Origin: JACRAV01 sp964571235
GTDB lineage: Bacteria > Zixibacteria > MSB-5A5 > GN15 > FEB-12
Direction of reading: 5' to 3'
DNA length: 64,000 bases
Assembly (NCBI GenBank): GCA_964571235.1
Contig: CAZNAI010000004.1
Location: forward strand, 496,001 to 560,000
The position numbers and the translations under genes were made by a program. The notes below the pieces were generated by a model. It was not told where the DNA came from. It saw only the letters and a list, made by a program, of their open reading frames with translations, and searched no databases. The first letter of the stretch is position 1. Each line of letters starts with the position of its first letter. Positions 40,907 through 49,675 of the stretch are shown piece after piece.

Positions 40907-42571
40907 TTATCCCTTTCTGGCGGTGACAAACTCACGTTTGACCGGTCCGGCGGCGACAATCTCCGGCGGACAACCGTCGCGGAACTTCTTGAAATTCTCG
41001 ATAAACAGCGAGGCGAGTTGCAGGTATTTGTCCTGATAGGCGAAAGGGTCATCCCATGTCTTCGATGGATCAAGTACGCGCTCGGGGACGCCTTCGCACG
41101 ATTTCGGAACAGCGAATCCAAAGACTGGATCAACCGTGAAATCAACTTGCAGGAGCTTCCCGTCGAGGGCGGCGTTGAGCAGAGCACGAGTGTGGTGAAT
41201 CGACATCCGTTTGCCGATGCCGTACGGTCCGCCGGTCCAGCCGGTGTTGACCAGCCAGCAGGTGGCGCCGTGCTTGAGAATCTTGTTTTTGAGCATTTCG
41301 GCATAGTAATATGGATGATGCACCATGAACGGTGCGCCGAAACAGGCAGAGAATGTCTGCTCGGGTTCTTTGCCCAGGCCGATTTCTGTTCCGGCAACTT
41401 TCGACGTATATCCGGAAATGAAATGGTACATCGCCTGCTCGGGGGAGAGTTTGGCGATCGGAGGCATCACGCCCGAGGCGTCGCAGGTCAGCATGATGAC
41501 ATTCTTGGGATGGCCGCCGAGTTTTTCCGGCACGGCGTTGTCGATGAACTCAAGAGGATAGGCCGCGCGAGTGTTTTCGGTCAGGTGGTCGTCGTCCAGA
41601 TCAAGCAGACGAGTCACTGGATCGAATACAACGTTTTCGAGGATCGTGCCAAACTTGCGTGTGCAGGCGTAGATTTGCGGTTCCGCGGTGGGCGAGAGAG
41701 CAATAACTTTGGCGTAACAACCGTTTTCGAAGTTGAAGACGCCTTCGTCGGACCAGCCATGCTCATCGTCGCCGATTAGTTGGCGATTCGGGTCGGCTGA
41801 CAGGGTAGTCTTTCCCGTACCGGAAAGGCCGAAAAACAGCGCGGCGTCGCCGTTTTTGCCGATATTGGCCGAGCAGTGCATGGTCATCACGCCTTGTAGA
41901 GGCAGGAGATAATTAAGTATGGTGAAGACCGATTTCTTGATCTCGCCACCATAGCCGGAGCCGCCGATGATACAGAGTCGCTGGTCGAAATTCATAAGGA
42001 TAAAGGTCGGCGACAGAGTACCGTCGATTTCCGGAAGAGCCCGGAATGACGGGACCGAAATGACAGTGAACTCGGGGATGAATCGACGCAGGTCATCCGG
42101 ATTCGGAACTTCAAGAAACATGTTCTTGGCAAAAAGCGAGTGCCAGGCATATTCAGTGATGATGCGAACCGGCAGGCGATAGTTCGGGTCGGCGCCGCCG
42201 TAGCAGTCTTGTACAAACAAGTCGCGCCCTTGCAAGAATCCCTGCAGGCGATACAGGACCATGTTGAACTTGTCCTGGCTGAAGGGGCGGTTGTACTGTC
42301 CCCACCAGATTTTTTCTTCGCTAGTCGTCTCTTTGACAATGAACTTGTCATTGGCGGCACGGGCAGTGTGTTTGCCGGTATTGACGACAATCGGCCCCTG
42401 GTGCGAAAGCGATCCCTCACGGCGGAAGATCACTTCTTCGTAGAGGGTTGGTACCGACAGATTCCAGTATTCGTTGTTTAGATTGCGAATACCAAGATTC
42501 TCAAGCCCGAATTCGCTTTTGACCGCTTTGGCCTGCGATAGTCCGGGGGATTTTCGTTGAAATACGCTCAT
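40907..42571 (-). CDS. pckA: Phosphoenolpyruvate carboxykinase (ATP)
   Basis: 554 residues, close to the usual 530-540. Converts oxaloacetate plus ATP to phosphoenolpyruvate and CO2, the first step of gluconeogenesis. Visible: GLSGTGKTTLSADPNRQLIG (P-loop), DDEHGWSDEGVFNFENGCYAK with metal-binding Asp/His, LVNTGWTGGPYGIGKRMSI and a basic N-terminus. ATG 42569-42571 has GAGGAG upstream and overlaps the aminotransferase stop by 4 bp. Pathway partners gltA (next operon) and the aminotransferase share the oxaloacetate pool. Confidence 0.95.
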   Translation of the reverse strand: MSVFQRKSPGLSQAKAVKSEFGLENLGIRNLNNEYWNLSVPTLYEEVIFRREGSLSHQGPIVVNTGKHTARAANDKFIVKETTSEEKIWWGQYNRPFSQDKFNMVLYRLQGFLQGRDLFVQDCYGGADPNYRLPVRIITEYAWHSLFAKNMFLEVPNPDDLRRFIPEFTVISVPSFRALPEIDGTLSPTFILMNFDQRLCIIGGSGYGGEIKKSVFTILNYLLPLQGVMTMHCSANIGKNGDAALFFGLSGTGKTTLSADPNRQLIGDDEHGWSDEGVFNFENGCYAKVIALSPTAEPQIYACTRKFGTILENVVFDPVTRLLDLDDDHLTENTRAAYPLEFIDNAVPEKLGGHPKNVIMLTCDASGVMPPIAKLSPEQAMYHFISGYTSKVAGTEIGLGKEPEQTFSACFGAPFMVHHPYYYAEMLKNKILKHGATCWLVNTGWTGGPYGIGKRMSIHHTRALLNAALDGKLLQVDFTVDPVFGFAVPKSCEGVPERVLDPSKTWDDPFAYQDKYLQLASLFIENFKKFRDGCPPEIVAAGPVKREFVTARKG

Positions 42572-43785
42572 CGCCAGTCTCTCCTCAGTTTTCGGTCCCC
42601 AATATAGATTTCGTTCGGGGAGTCAGGATCCAGCACCCACTTAATTCGGGCGATGCCTTCCATGATTTCTTTGATTGTGCCGCAATAGCTGAGCCGCAAG
42701 TGACCTTCCATACCGAACTCTTTGCCCGGCACAGTCACGACCAGTGCTTTCTGCAGGATCAAACTGGACAATGCGACCGAGTCTTTGCCATAGGCAGAGA
42801 AATCCGGCAGGCAATAAAAAGTGCCGTCGGGTTTGGTGCAATGAATGCCGGTGAACGAACGGAGTTCGTTGAGCATCACGTTGCGATTGTTTTCAAGGGT
42901 CAAACGAAGCGACTCGACACTCGTCTGCACTCCCATCAGGGCGCCGGCGGCGGCCTCCTGCATAAGAACCGGCGGACACGAGGTGTTTTGCGCCGTTACA
43001 TTACGCATGGCGTCGATCAGTTTCCGATTGGCGATAGTCCAGCCGATCCGGAAACCGGTCATCGCGTAGAGTTTGGAAATGCCGTTGATAACAATCAGGC
43101 GCGAACTGTCGGTGTGATCTTTGGCGAATTGATAGCACGACGGCGCGGTTCTGCCCTCGAACACCAGCTTATGATAGATGTCGTCCATGATGAGATAGAT
43201 GCCCTTGCTTTCACAGAACTCGACTATCTCGGCAATGAACGAGTCGGGGTACATGACGCCCGACGGATTGTTCGGCGAATTAATTACGATCGCTTTGGTG
43301 TACGAGCTGACCGACTTTTTGATGTCTTCCATTCGGGGCTGGAACCGGCCGTCTTCGCTTTGCACGATTACCGGGATGCCGTAGGCCATCCTGACGATTT
43401 CCGGGTAGGAGACCCAATAGGGAGCGAGGATGACCACTTCGTCCTGCGGATCGATGATAGTCATCATCAGATTGTAAAAGGCCTGCTTGGCGCCGTTGGC
43501 GACGACAATATTCTCCGGTCCGATGATCTTGTTGTAGTTTTCTTCGGTGTACCGGATGATCGCTTTCAGAAGAGAAGGAATCCCCTCGGTCGGCGTGTAA
43601 CGGATATCGGCGGTGGTGAGTTTCTGAGCGCAGGCCAGGACAGCGTCGATCGGCACTTTGCTTTTCGGCTCACCGGCGCCGAGATGGATCACCGCTTCCC
43701 CTTTTTCGCGAAGGACGCGGGCCGACTCGTTGAGTTTGAGTGTCGGGGGCTCGTGAATTTCACGAGCCAGTTTGCTTATGGACAT
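42568..43785 (-). CDS. Class I/II PLP-dependent aminotransferase
   Basis: 405 residues. Aspartate-aminotransferase-like fold type I. NGAKQAFYNLMMTIIDPQDE, INSPNNPSGVMY and INGISKLYAMTGFRIGW carry the PLP-binding Asp/Tyr and the Schiff-base Lys (K in SKLYAMTG). Substrate by context is probably aspartate/oxaloacetate, linking to pckA, but tyrosine, alanine or arogenate are possible. Sits between pta (3 bp) and pckA (4-bp overlap) in a tight operon. Confidence 0.9.
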   Translation of the reverse strand: MSISKLAREIHEPPTLKLNESARVLREKGEAVIHLGAGEPKSKVPIDAVLACAQKLTTADIRYTPTEGIPSLLKAIIRYTEENYNKIIGPENIVVANGAKQAFYNLMMTIIDPQDEVVILAPYWVSYPEIVRMAYGIPVIVQSEDGRFQPRMEDIKKSVSSYTKAIVINSPNNPSGVMYPDSFIAEIVEFCESKGIYLIMDDIYHKLVFEGRTAPSCYQFAKDHTDSSRLIVINGISKLYAMTGFRIGWTIANRKLIDAMRNVTAQNTSCPPVLMQEAAAGALMGVQTSVESLRLTLENNRNVMLNELRSFTGIHCTKPDGTFYCLPDFSAYGKDSVALSSLILQKALVVTVPGKEFGMEGHLRLSYCGTIKEIMEGIARIKWVLDPDSPNEIYIGDRKLRRDWR

Positions 43786-43788
43786 CGG

Positions 43789-44823
43789 TTATCCTTTCAA
43801 CAATGTGGCAATCGCGACGACATCGACTATATCGTCAACAGAACAGCCGCGCGATAGGTCGTTGGCCGGCTTGGCCAGCCCCTGAATGATCGGCCCGGTG
43901 GCAGTGGCATTGGCCAGCCGCTGGGTCAACTTGTATCCGATATTGCCGGCATCCAGGTCGGGGAATATCAGCACATTGGCATCGCCGGCGATTGCCGAAC
44001 CGGGAGCTTTCTTTTTAGCAACTTCGGGGACAATGGCGGCGTCGAGCTGAAACTCGCCGTCGACTTTGAGATTTGGATGATCGCGTTTGAGGATTTCAAG
44101 AGCCTTCAAGACTTTGTCGACATCGGCATGCGCGGCCGAACCTTTGGTCGAGAACGACAGCATCGCGATCCGCGGTTCTTCGCCAACTAGATTGGTCAGA
44201 GTATGAGCCGTGGAAACAGCGATTGATGCCAATTGCTCGGCGGTTGGATTGGGAAGAACGGCGCAGTCGGCGAACATGAAAACTTTGTTCTGCACGCCTC
44301 GGTATTCGGGCATGGTCATAATGAACGAACTCGAAACAGTATTGATGCCTTTGGCCAGGCCGATCACTTGAATGGCGGCTCGGAGGACATCGCCGGTCGT
44401 CGAGAGTGCGCCCGCGACTGAAGCGTCGGCCAGATCGTGGCGGACCATCATAGCGCCGTAGAAGAGCGGTGACTGCATGGCGGCCAGTGCTTGATCTTTG
44501 GTGATTCCCTTGGCTTTGCGCAATTCCATGAGTTCATCGACATAGCCGGCAAGCTGTGGCGATGATTTGGGATTGATTACTTCAACGCCCGCCAACGAGA
44601 CTTCATGCTCTTTGGCCAGCGTAGCAATTTCTTTCTCATCGCCGAGCAAGGTAACACCAGCGACAATCTTCTCGGCCAACAGTTTCCGGGTGGCCTGAAT
44701 CATGCGTGGTTCGGTCCCTTCGGGAAGAACGACCCTGCGCTGTTTGGCTTTTGCTTTTTCTTTGATTAGCGAAACCGCGCTGGGGCCGGATTCGCGCTGA
44801 ATTGTAGTTGTAACAGGAGTCAT
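43789..44823 (-). CDS. pta: Phosphate acetyltransferase
   Basis: 344 residues, the short Pta without the N-terminal regulatory domains. Interconverts acetyl-CoA and acetyl phosphate. RRVVLPEGTEPRMIQATRKL, KGITKDQALAAMQSPLFYGA, RHDLADASVAGALSTTGDVL and VLIFPDLDAGNIGYKLTQRL are canonical. No acetate kinase gene lies in the window. Starts 6 bp after prfB and runs 3 bp before the aminotransferase gene. Confidence 0.95.
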   Translation of the reverse strand: MTPVTTTIQRESGPSAVSLIKEKAKAKQRRVVLPEGTEPRMIQATRKLLAEKIVAGVTLLGDEKEIATLAKEHEVSLAGVEVINPKSSPQLAGYVDELMELRKAKGITKDQALAAMQSPLFYGAMMVRHDLADASVAGALSTTGDVLRAAIQVIGLAKGINTVSSSFIMTMPEYRGVQNKVFMFADCAVLPNPTAEQLASIAVSTAHTLTNLVGEEPRIAMLSFSTKGSAAHADVDKVLKALEILKRDHPNLKVDGEFQLDAAIVPEVAKKKAPGSAIAGDANVLIFPDLDAGNIGYKLTQRLANATATGPIIQGLAKPANDLSRGCSVDDIVDVVAIATLLKG

Positions 44824-44829
44824 GTTGTT

Positions 44830-45940
44830 TTACACCACCTGATCCTTAAGGTCCGGATCAGAAATAAAGGCTTCAATGAAGCGGTCGATGTCGCCGTCCA
44901 TCACTGCCTGCACGTTGGAGGTTTCGCAGTCGGTGCGATGATCCTTTACCATGTTGTAGGGGTGGAAGACGTATGACCGTATTTGGGATCCAAAATCTAT
45001 GCGCTTTTTTAGTTTCTCGATCTTATCCAGCCGCTTGGCTTCTTCTTCGCGGCGGTGCTGGTAGAGACGGGAGCGGAGGACGGCAAAGGCGGCCTCGCGG
45101 TTTTTGATCTGGCTTCGCTCTGTCTGACAGGTGACGACAATACCGGTCGGGAAGTGGGTGATCCGGATCGCCGACTCGGTTTTGTTGACATGCTGGCCGC
45201 CGGCGCCGGATGAACGATAGGTGTCGATTCGCAGGTCCTCGTCCTTGATTTCGATCTCGACAGCATCCTCTACAAAAGGAGAGGCATGGACCGAGGCGAA
45301 CGAAGTGTGGCGGCGGGCGTTGGCGTCGAAGGGAGAAATTCGGACGAGTCGGTGTACACCCGACTCCGCTTTGAGGAAGCCGTACGCGTAGTCGCCCTTG
45401 AATTGCATGGTTGCCGATTTCAGGCCGGCTTCTTCGCCGGGCTGATAGTCCAGAAGCTCCATCTCAAATTCGCGACGCTCAGCCCAACGGCTGTACATGC
45501 GGAAGAGCATCTCGGCCCAGTCCTGCGACTCGGTGCCGCCGGCGCCGGGATGGATCGTAATGATGGCGTCGCGGGCATCATCGGGACCGGAAAGGAGGGT
45601 GGCCATTTCCAGCTTGTGGAGATGTTCCTCGAGTTTTTCGATTGAAGTCCCCATGTCCTTGGCGTCGGGGGAGTCAGGCTCGACCAGATCGATCAGTTCG
45701 GAGGTGTCGGAGAGCTCGCTGACCAGCTTGCCGTAGGCCTCGAGCCACTTTTTATGGGAGGAGATTTGCTTAAGGACTGTCTGGGCAGTCTGGTTGTTGG
45801 ACCAGAATCCCTCGGCGGTCGTTTTTAGTTCAAGATCACTGATCTTGGACTTAAGGCCGTCGAGGTCAAAGATACCTCGCAAGTTTGTCGAGGCGTCCGC
45901 GAAGCTCAGGAATTCTATTTCGTATTTCAGCTATCTGCAC
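44830..45940 (-). CDS. prfB: Peptide chain release factor 2 with programmed +1 frameshift
   Basis: 369 residues after recoding. GTG start at 45938-45940 (GAGG about 10 nt upstream). 24 codons in frame 0 end at TGA 45866-45868 in the context AGG TAT CTT TGA C, which is the classic RF2 frameshift site with an internal Shine-Dalgarno-like AGG. Translation skips the T at 45868 and continues FDLDGLKSKI to the stop at 44830. Functional motifs: SPF (RISPFDANARRH) for stop recognition at UGA/UAA, and GGQ (SSGAGGQHVNKTES) for peptide release. Length matches E. coli RF2. Heads the pta-pckA operon. Confidence 0.95.
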
Positions 45941-45968
45941 AGTTTTCAATCCTCAATAGAGAATCATA

Positions 45969-45997
45969 AGTATATGCAGTTTTATGTGTTCGGTCAA
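45969..45997 (-). promoter_or_regulatory. Promoter of the prfB-pta-pckA operon
   Basis: On the minus strand TTGACC (45992-45997), 17-bp spacer, TATACT (45969-45974). Predicted start near 45962, leader about 22 nt. Confidence 0.78.
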
Positions 45998-46054
45998 ATA
46001 TCTAAACTGCCGGCAAAAGGACAGCGGACCATAGATTAAATGAGAGCCTGAGCG

Positions 46055-46082
46055 TTGACACAGCCGGTCAACGTTGTATCTT
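46055..46082 (+). promoter_or_regulatory. Promoter of the metallo-hydrolase gene (leaderless)
   Basis: TTGACA 46055-46060, 16-bp spacer, TATCTT 46077-46082. The start should fall at about 46089, exactly at the GTG initiation codon. Confidence 0.7.
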
Positions 46083-46088
46083 TGGCCT

Positions 46089-46736
46089 GTGCTGAAACGC
46101 GTTGATACAATTGTAGTTGGGTCGTTTGAGGTTAACTGCTATCTGGTGACCGACGAGGCGACCGGTGATTTGGTTATAATCGATCCAGGTGACGAGGCGG
46201 AAGCGATCGTCCGAAAGATCGAAAAAATTGGTGGCAAGCCGAAGGGAATTCTGCTGACGCACGCCCACGGCGATCATATCGCGGCGGTGACACCGATTAG
46301 AAATAAGTACAATATTCCACTTATAGCGGGAGTCGAAGAGAAAGCGTATCTGAGCAATCCGGCGCTCAATTTGTCGGGTGAAATCGGCATGCCAATCTCG
46401 CTTGACCCTGCTGACCGCTTGATGGCTGATGATGATCTGGTAAGTGTCGGGTCGATTTCGTTCAGGGTGCTATCTACCCCCGGACATACGGCGGGCGGAG
46501 TTTGTTATTTGGACGAAAGCGATGGGGTCTTATTTTGCGGCGACACACTTTTTGCCGGATCAATTGGGCGAACGGATTTCCCCGGTGGATCGCATAGCAC
46601 CTTGATAAAGTCTATCCAGCAGAAAATTCTCATATTGCCCGATTCGATCGTCTGCTATCCGGGGCATGGACCGAAAACAACTGTGGGCGTCGAGCGACGC
46701 TCCAACCCATTCTTGCTTGAGCATATCTATGGCTGA
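46089..46736 (+). CDS. Metallo-beta-lactamase fold hydrolase (glyoxalase II-like)
   Basis: 215 residues from GTG 46089, chosen because the promoter's -10 ends at 46082. The opening KRVDTIVVGSFEVNCYLVTD is the family start. Metal ligands: THAHGDHIAAV (HxHxDH), PGHTAGG, GDTLFAGSIGRTDF and the C-terminal YPGHGPKT. Probably hydrolyses thioesters such as S-lactoylglutathione-like or CoA thioesters in the cytoplasm. Substrate unproven. Overlaps the start of the next gene by 8 bp. Confidence 0.9.
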   Translation: MLKRVDTIVVGSFEVNCYLVTDEATGDLVIIDPGDEAEAIVRKIEKIGGKPKGILLTHAHGDHIAAVTPIRNKYNIPLIAGVEEKAYLSNPALNLSGEIGMPISLDPADRLMADDDLVSVGSISFRVLSTPGHTAGGVCYLDESDGVLFCGDTLFAGSIGRTDFPGGSHSTLIKSIQQKILILPDSIVCYPGHGPKTTVGVERRSNPFLLEHIYG

Positions 46737-47580
46737 TTTGAACTCGATTACACAACTCGCATTTGAGAATCTCTCGGACTTTCACATGCATCCGGATTAT
46801 TCAATCGACGCGACCGGTACTGTCGAAGATTACTGTCAGGCCTCGCTGAGCCGCGGGCTGGCCGAAATCTGTTTTACCACCCATTTCGACGCGAATCCGC
46901 GCTCGGACCAGGCGGCCAATTTTATTCGGGTTAACGGTGAGAAAGTGCCCACGACCGTTGAGAATCTGGCTCAATATGTCGACCATGTTCATCGGGCGAC
47001 CGAAGAGTTTTATCCGTACGGGCTTTCGGTAAAACTGGGCGTTGAGTTCGGGTGGTTCGACGGGTGCGAAGAATTGGCGTCTAAGCTCAAGGCGACATAT
47101 CCGTTTGATTATATGCTGGTAGGTATACACGAAATTAACGACCAGTGTTTTTGCGCTATGTCGACCTATGAGAAGTGTTTTGCGAATGTGACGGTCGAAA
47201 AAGCGGTGTCAGAATATGTCCGCCAAGTTGTTTCAGCGGCAAAGTGCGGACTTTTTAACACCGTAGCGCATCTTGACTACATCAAGAAATATGGTGAGAA
47301 ATTCTACGGTCAATCGGTCAATGCAGAGTTCCGGAAGCATCTGCCGGAGATATTTTCGGCGCTCAAGGATTCAAAGACGGCGATAGAAGTAAATACCGCT
47401 TCCCGTCGAATTGGATTTGCCAGCTACTATCCCTCGATTGATATTATCAATGAAGCTCGCCGGGCGGGTGTCGATGTACACTTCCTCGGTTCCGATGCGC
47501 ACAAGCCGGAACACGTCGGATTCGAGTTTGAAGAAGTTATCCATTTAGTTCCCGACGCGGTCACCCACTGCGAAGACTAA
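46729..47580 (+). CDS. PHP-domain phosphoesterase (histidinol-phosphatase HisJ-like)
   Basis: 283 residues from ATG 46729, overlapping the preceding stop by 8 bp. PHP metal sites: LSDFHMHPDYSIDATG (HxH), CFTTHFD, KLGVEFGWFDG, VAHLDYIKKYG and FLGSDAHKPEHVG. This arrangement matches HisJ-type histidinol-phosphatase, the penultimate step of histidine synthesis. No his genes are nearby, so other sugar or nucleotide phosphates are possible. Confidence 0.85.
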   Translation: MADLNSITQLAFENLSDFHMHPDYSIDATGTVEDYCQASLSRGLAEICFTTHFDANPRSDQAANFIRVNGEKVPTTVENLAQYVDHVHRATEEFYPYGLSVKLGVEFGWFDGCEELASKLKATYPFDYMLVGIHEINDQCFCAMSTYEKCFANVTVEKAVSEYVRQVVSAAKCGLFNTVAHLDYIKKYGEKFYGQSVNAEFRKHLPEIFSALKDSKTAIEVNTASRRIGFASYYPSIDIINEARRAGVDVHFLGSDAHKPEHVGFEFEEVIHLVPDAVTHCED

Positions 47581-47595
47581 GCTATCATCCTATCC

Positions 47596-48204
47596 ATGCG
47601 ACGTTTTCGTCGATTGCCGCGTACGTTTTTCAGCCGCCCGACTCTGACCGTGGCGGAGGAACTGATCGGCAAACATCTCGTGTGCGCGAACAAAACGACA
47701 CTGCTGGTTGCGAGAATTGTCGAAGTAGAGGCGTATGTCGGTGAAGACGATCCGGCTAGCCACGCCGCGCCAGGATTGACCGAACGGAACGCCATCATGT
47801 ACGGCCCCGCGGGCTATGCCTACATCTATTTGATCTACGGAATGTATAATTGTCTGAATGTGGTGACGGAACAGAAAGGGTCTCCTGCGGCGATATTACT
47901 ACGAGCCGCAGAGCCGGTCGAAGGGACGGCATTCATGCGAAAACGGTCAGGGAAATTGACTGAAGCAAAAATACTTAGCGGACCGGGGCGGCTTTGCCGG
48001 GCGATGGGATTGACGACTCGTGATTCTGGAATGGACATGTGTGGCGAAAAGGTCTGGATTGAAGATCGCGGCGACCCAAAGTCCAAGATCGTGCGAACAC
48101 CGCGAATTGGGATTAGCAAAGCAACCGACCGGTTATGGCGATTGTGCGATCCGGAGTCGCTATCACTGTCGCAGAAAATTGCCACGAAAGAGGCGGGAAA
48201 GTAA
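47596..48204 (+). CDS. DNA-3-methyladenine glycosylase (AAG/MPG family)
   Basis: 202 residues. Excises alkylated purines such as 3-methyladenine and hypoxanthine for base-excision repair. Markers: RRLPRTFFSRPTLTVAEELIG, VARIVEVEAYVGEDDPASHA with the catalytic Glu, MYGPAGYAYIYLIYGMYNCL and the C-terminal GPGRLCRAMGLT. No obvious ribosome site before ATG 47596. Single-domain, normal length. Located between the PHP gene (15 bp) and the M50 protease. Confidence 0.93.
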   Translation: MRRFRRLPRTFFSRPTLTVAEELIGKHLVCANKTTLLVARIVEVEAYVGEDDPASHAAPGLTERNAIMYGPAGYAYIYLIYGMYNCLNVVTEQKGSPAAILLRAAEPVEGTAFMRKRSGKLTEAKILSGPGRLCRAMGLTTRDSGMDMCGEKVWIEDRGDPKSKIVRTPRIGISKATDRLWRLCDPESLSLSQKIATKEAGK

Positions 48205-48267
48205 AACTTGTACTGCGTGTGCAGTCTTCGGATATTTGATACAACAATATGATACACCTGAAAGCAA

Positions 48268-48894
48268 ATGTTTGACGAAGACTTCGTAAGAAGGGCAATC
48301 ATTGCGGCCCCAGCGATTTTGTTTTCGCTTACGGTGCACGAGTATTTTCACGCCTGGACAGCCCACAAGTTTGGGGATGACACCGCCAAGGACTTGGGGC
48401 GACTGACGCTCAATCCGATGGCCCATCTGGATCTATTGGGCACGATTTCGCTTTTCATCTCGGGGTTTCGCTTTGGGTGGGCAAAGCCGGTGCCGGTCAA
48501 CCTGTTCAACCTTCGCAATCCCCGGGTGGCCGATACCTGGATTGCCGCCGCCGGGCCGATTTCAAATCTCGGCCTCGCGCTGATTTTCGGAATCATCTTT
48601 CGCGCCCTGATGGAGATGCAAATCAATGTCCCGGAGGCAATCGTTCTCTTTTTGTATCTGTCGGTGACAATCAATGTCTCACTCGCCTTTTTTAATCTGG
48701 TGCCGCTCTATCCGCTCGACGGCTCTCATGTTTTGCGCAATATGTTACCGCCATCGCTTGAAGAAGCATATTCCAAGCTCGATATTATAGCGCCGATCCT
48801 GCTTATGGTCCTGGCTTTTTCCGGAGCAATTTGGTTTGTCCTCGGCCCGATAGTCGGTACCGTTATAGCGCTGATCATCGGCATCCACGCGTAA
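48268..48894 (+). CDS. Site-2 protease family (M50) membrane metalloprotease
   Basis: 208 residues, mostly membrane. Zinc site LTVHEYFHAWTAHKFGD (HExxH) in the first helix and NLVPLYPLDGSHVLRNML (NPDG-like motif with the third ligand Asp) in a later helix. Also RFGWAKPVPVN and AAAGPISNLGLALIFG. Short S2P family without PDZ, commonly called YwhC-like. May cleave membrane-anchored regulators. Overlaps no neighbour, 7 bp before a lipoprotein gene. Confidence 0.92.
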   Translation: MFDEDFVRRAIIAAPAILFSLTVHEYFHAWTAHKFGDDTAKDLGRLTLNPMAHLDLLGTISLFISGFRFGWAKPVPVNLFNLRNPRVADTWIAAAGPISNLGLALIFGIIFRALMEMQINVPEAIVLFLYLSVTINVSLAFFNLVPLYPLDGSHVLRNMLPPSLEEAYSKLDIIAPILLMVLAFSGAIWFVLGPIVGTVIALIIGIHA

Positions 48895-48901
48895 CATCGC
48901 C

Positions 48902-49603
48902 ATGAACTTATACTCTGACAGGCGATACAGATTCGCCGTTGTTGCCGCCATACTCACCACAATTTCGTTCAACCTGACGGGATGCGGATCAGGTAGAGGT
49001 GTCACCATTGGCGAGGAGGCAAAAACCGCGGCGAGCCCGGCGGCGGTAGTGGCTGATGCCTATCTGTTTGACGCGGTGCTGAAACGAGAAGGAAAGACCA
49101 CCTCGTTTCGACTGGAGATGTACGCGACCGACTCGGCGGTAGGATTAGCAGGGCGAGGATATTTGGGCAAGGGAGCTCTTCGAGGAGTGTTGAGATCCGA
49201 TTCACTGAAAGTGTACTTTCCGTCGACCAACGAATATGTCAATGCCGACCTTGCATCTTTGCTGTCTGATTCAACCTGCCCAATAGAGCTTGGCGGATTC
49301 GATCCGGTGAGGTATATGTCTGCACTCCCCGATTCAGCTACTGTCAAGTCGCCGCTGGTAGTTACACAGACTGTGAAGTCACAAAATCGGCAGGAGTATC
49401 TGGTGACAGCCGGGTGCGATTGGACACTGACGCTTGTGTATGACCGACGCGAAATCGGCTGGCGTCCAGTTGAGATCGAATTTGAAACTACCAACGGGAC
49501 AACGCTACGCGCAGTCCGACGTGAATTTCGTCCCAACGGCCGCATCAAAACCACAAAATTCTCAACTCCGATTCCGCCGGATGCGATCCGCATACGCCCG
49601 TAG
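48902..49603 (+). CDS. LolA-like / DUF4292-like lipoprotein
   Basis: 233 residues. N-terminal segment RRYRFAVVAAILTTISFNLTGC with lipobox LTGC. The mature protein is a beta-rich domain with RLEMYATDSAVGLAGRGYLG and DSLKVYFPSTNEYVNADLAS, reminiscent of LolA/DUF4292 lipid-binding half-barrels (outer-membrane lipoprotein chaperone fold). Assignment is by pattern only. 72 bp before the ABC exporter gene. Confidence 0.62.
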   Translation: MNLYSDRRYRFAVVAAILTTISFNLTGCGSGRGVTIGEEAKTAASPAAVVADAYLFDAVLKREGKTTSFRLEMYATDSAVGLAGRGYLGKGALRGVLRSDSLKVYFPSTNEYVNADLASLLSDSTCPIELGGFDPVRYMSALPDSATVKSPLVVTQTVKSQNRQEYLVTAGCDWTLTLVYDRREIGWRPVEIEFETTNGTTLRAVRREFRPNGRIKTTKFSTPIPPDAIRIRP

Positions 49604-49675
49604 CAATCTGCAACGGTTGACAATCCCCACGACACAGGCGATGTTACTTGATTGCATTGGTGAGCAACGAGTCAG

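Noticed and set aside
42700..43857. A 385-codon plus-strand frame
   Set aside because: It is the complement of the aminotransferase gene, which has clear PLP motifs. The plus-strand protein is low in recognisable motifs and rich in Arg/Asp/His as expected of antisense reading.
48902..49675. Promoter at TTGACA (about 49617) before the ABC exporter gene
   Set aside because: No acceptable -10 hexamer at 16-18 bp, so I did not list it.
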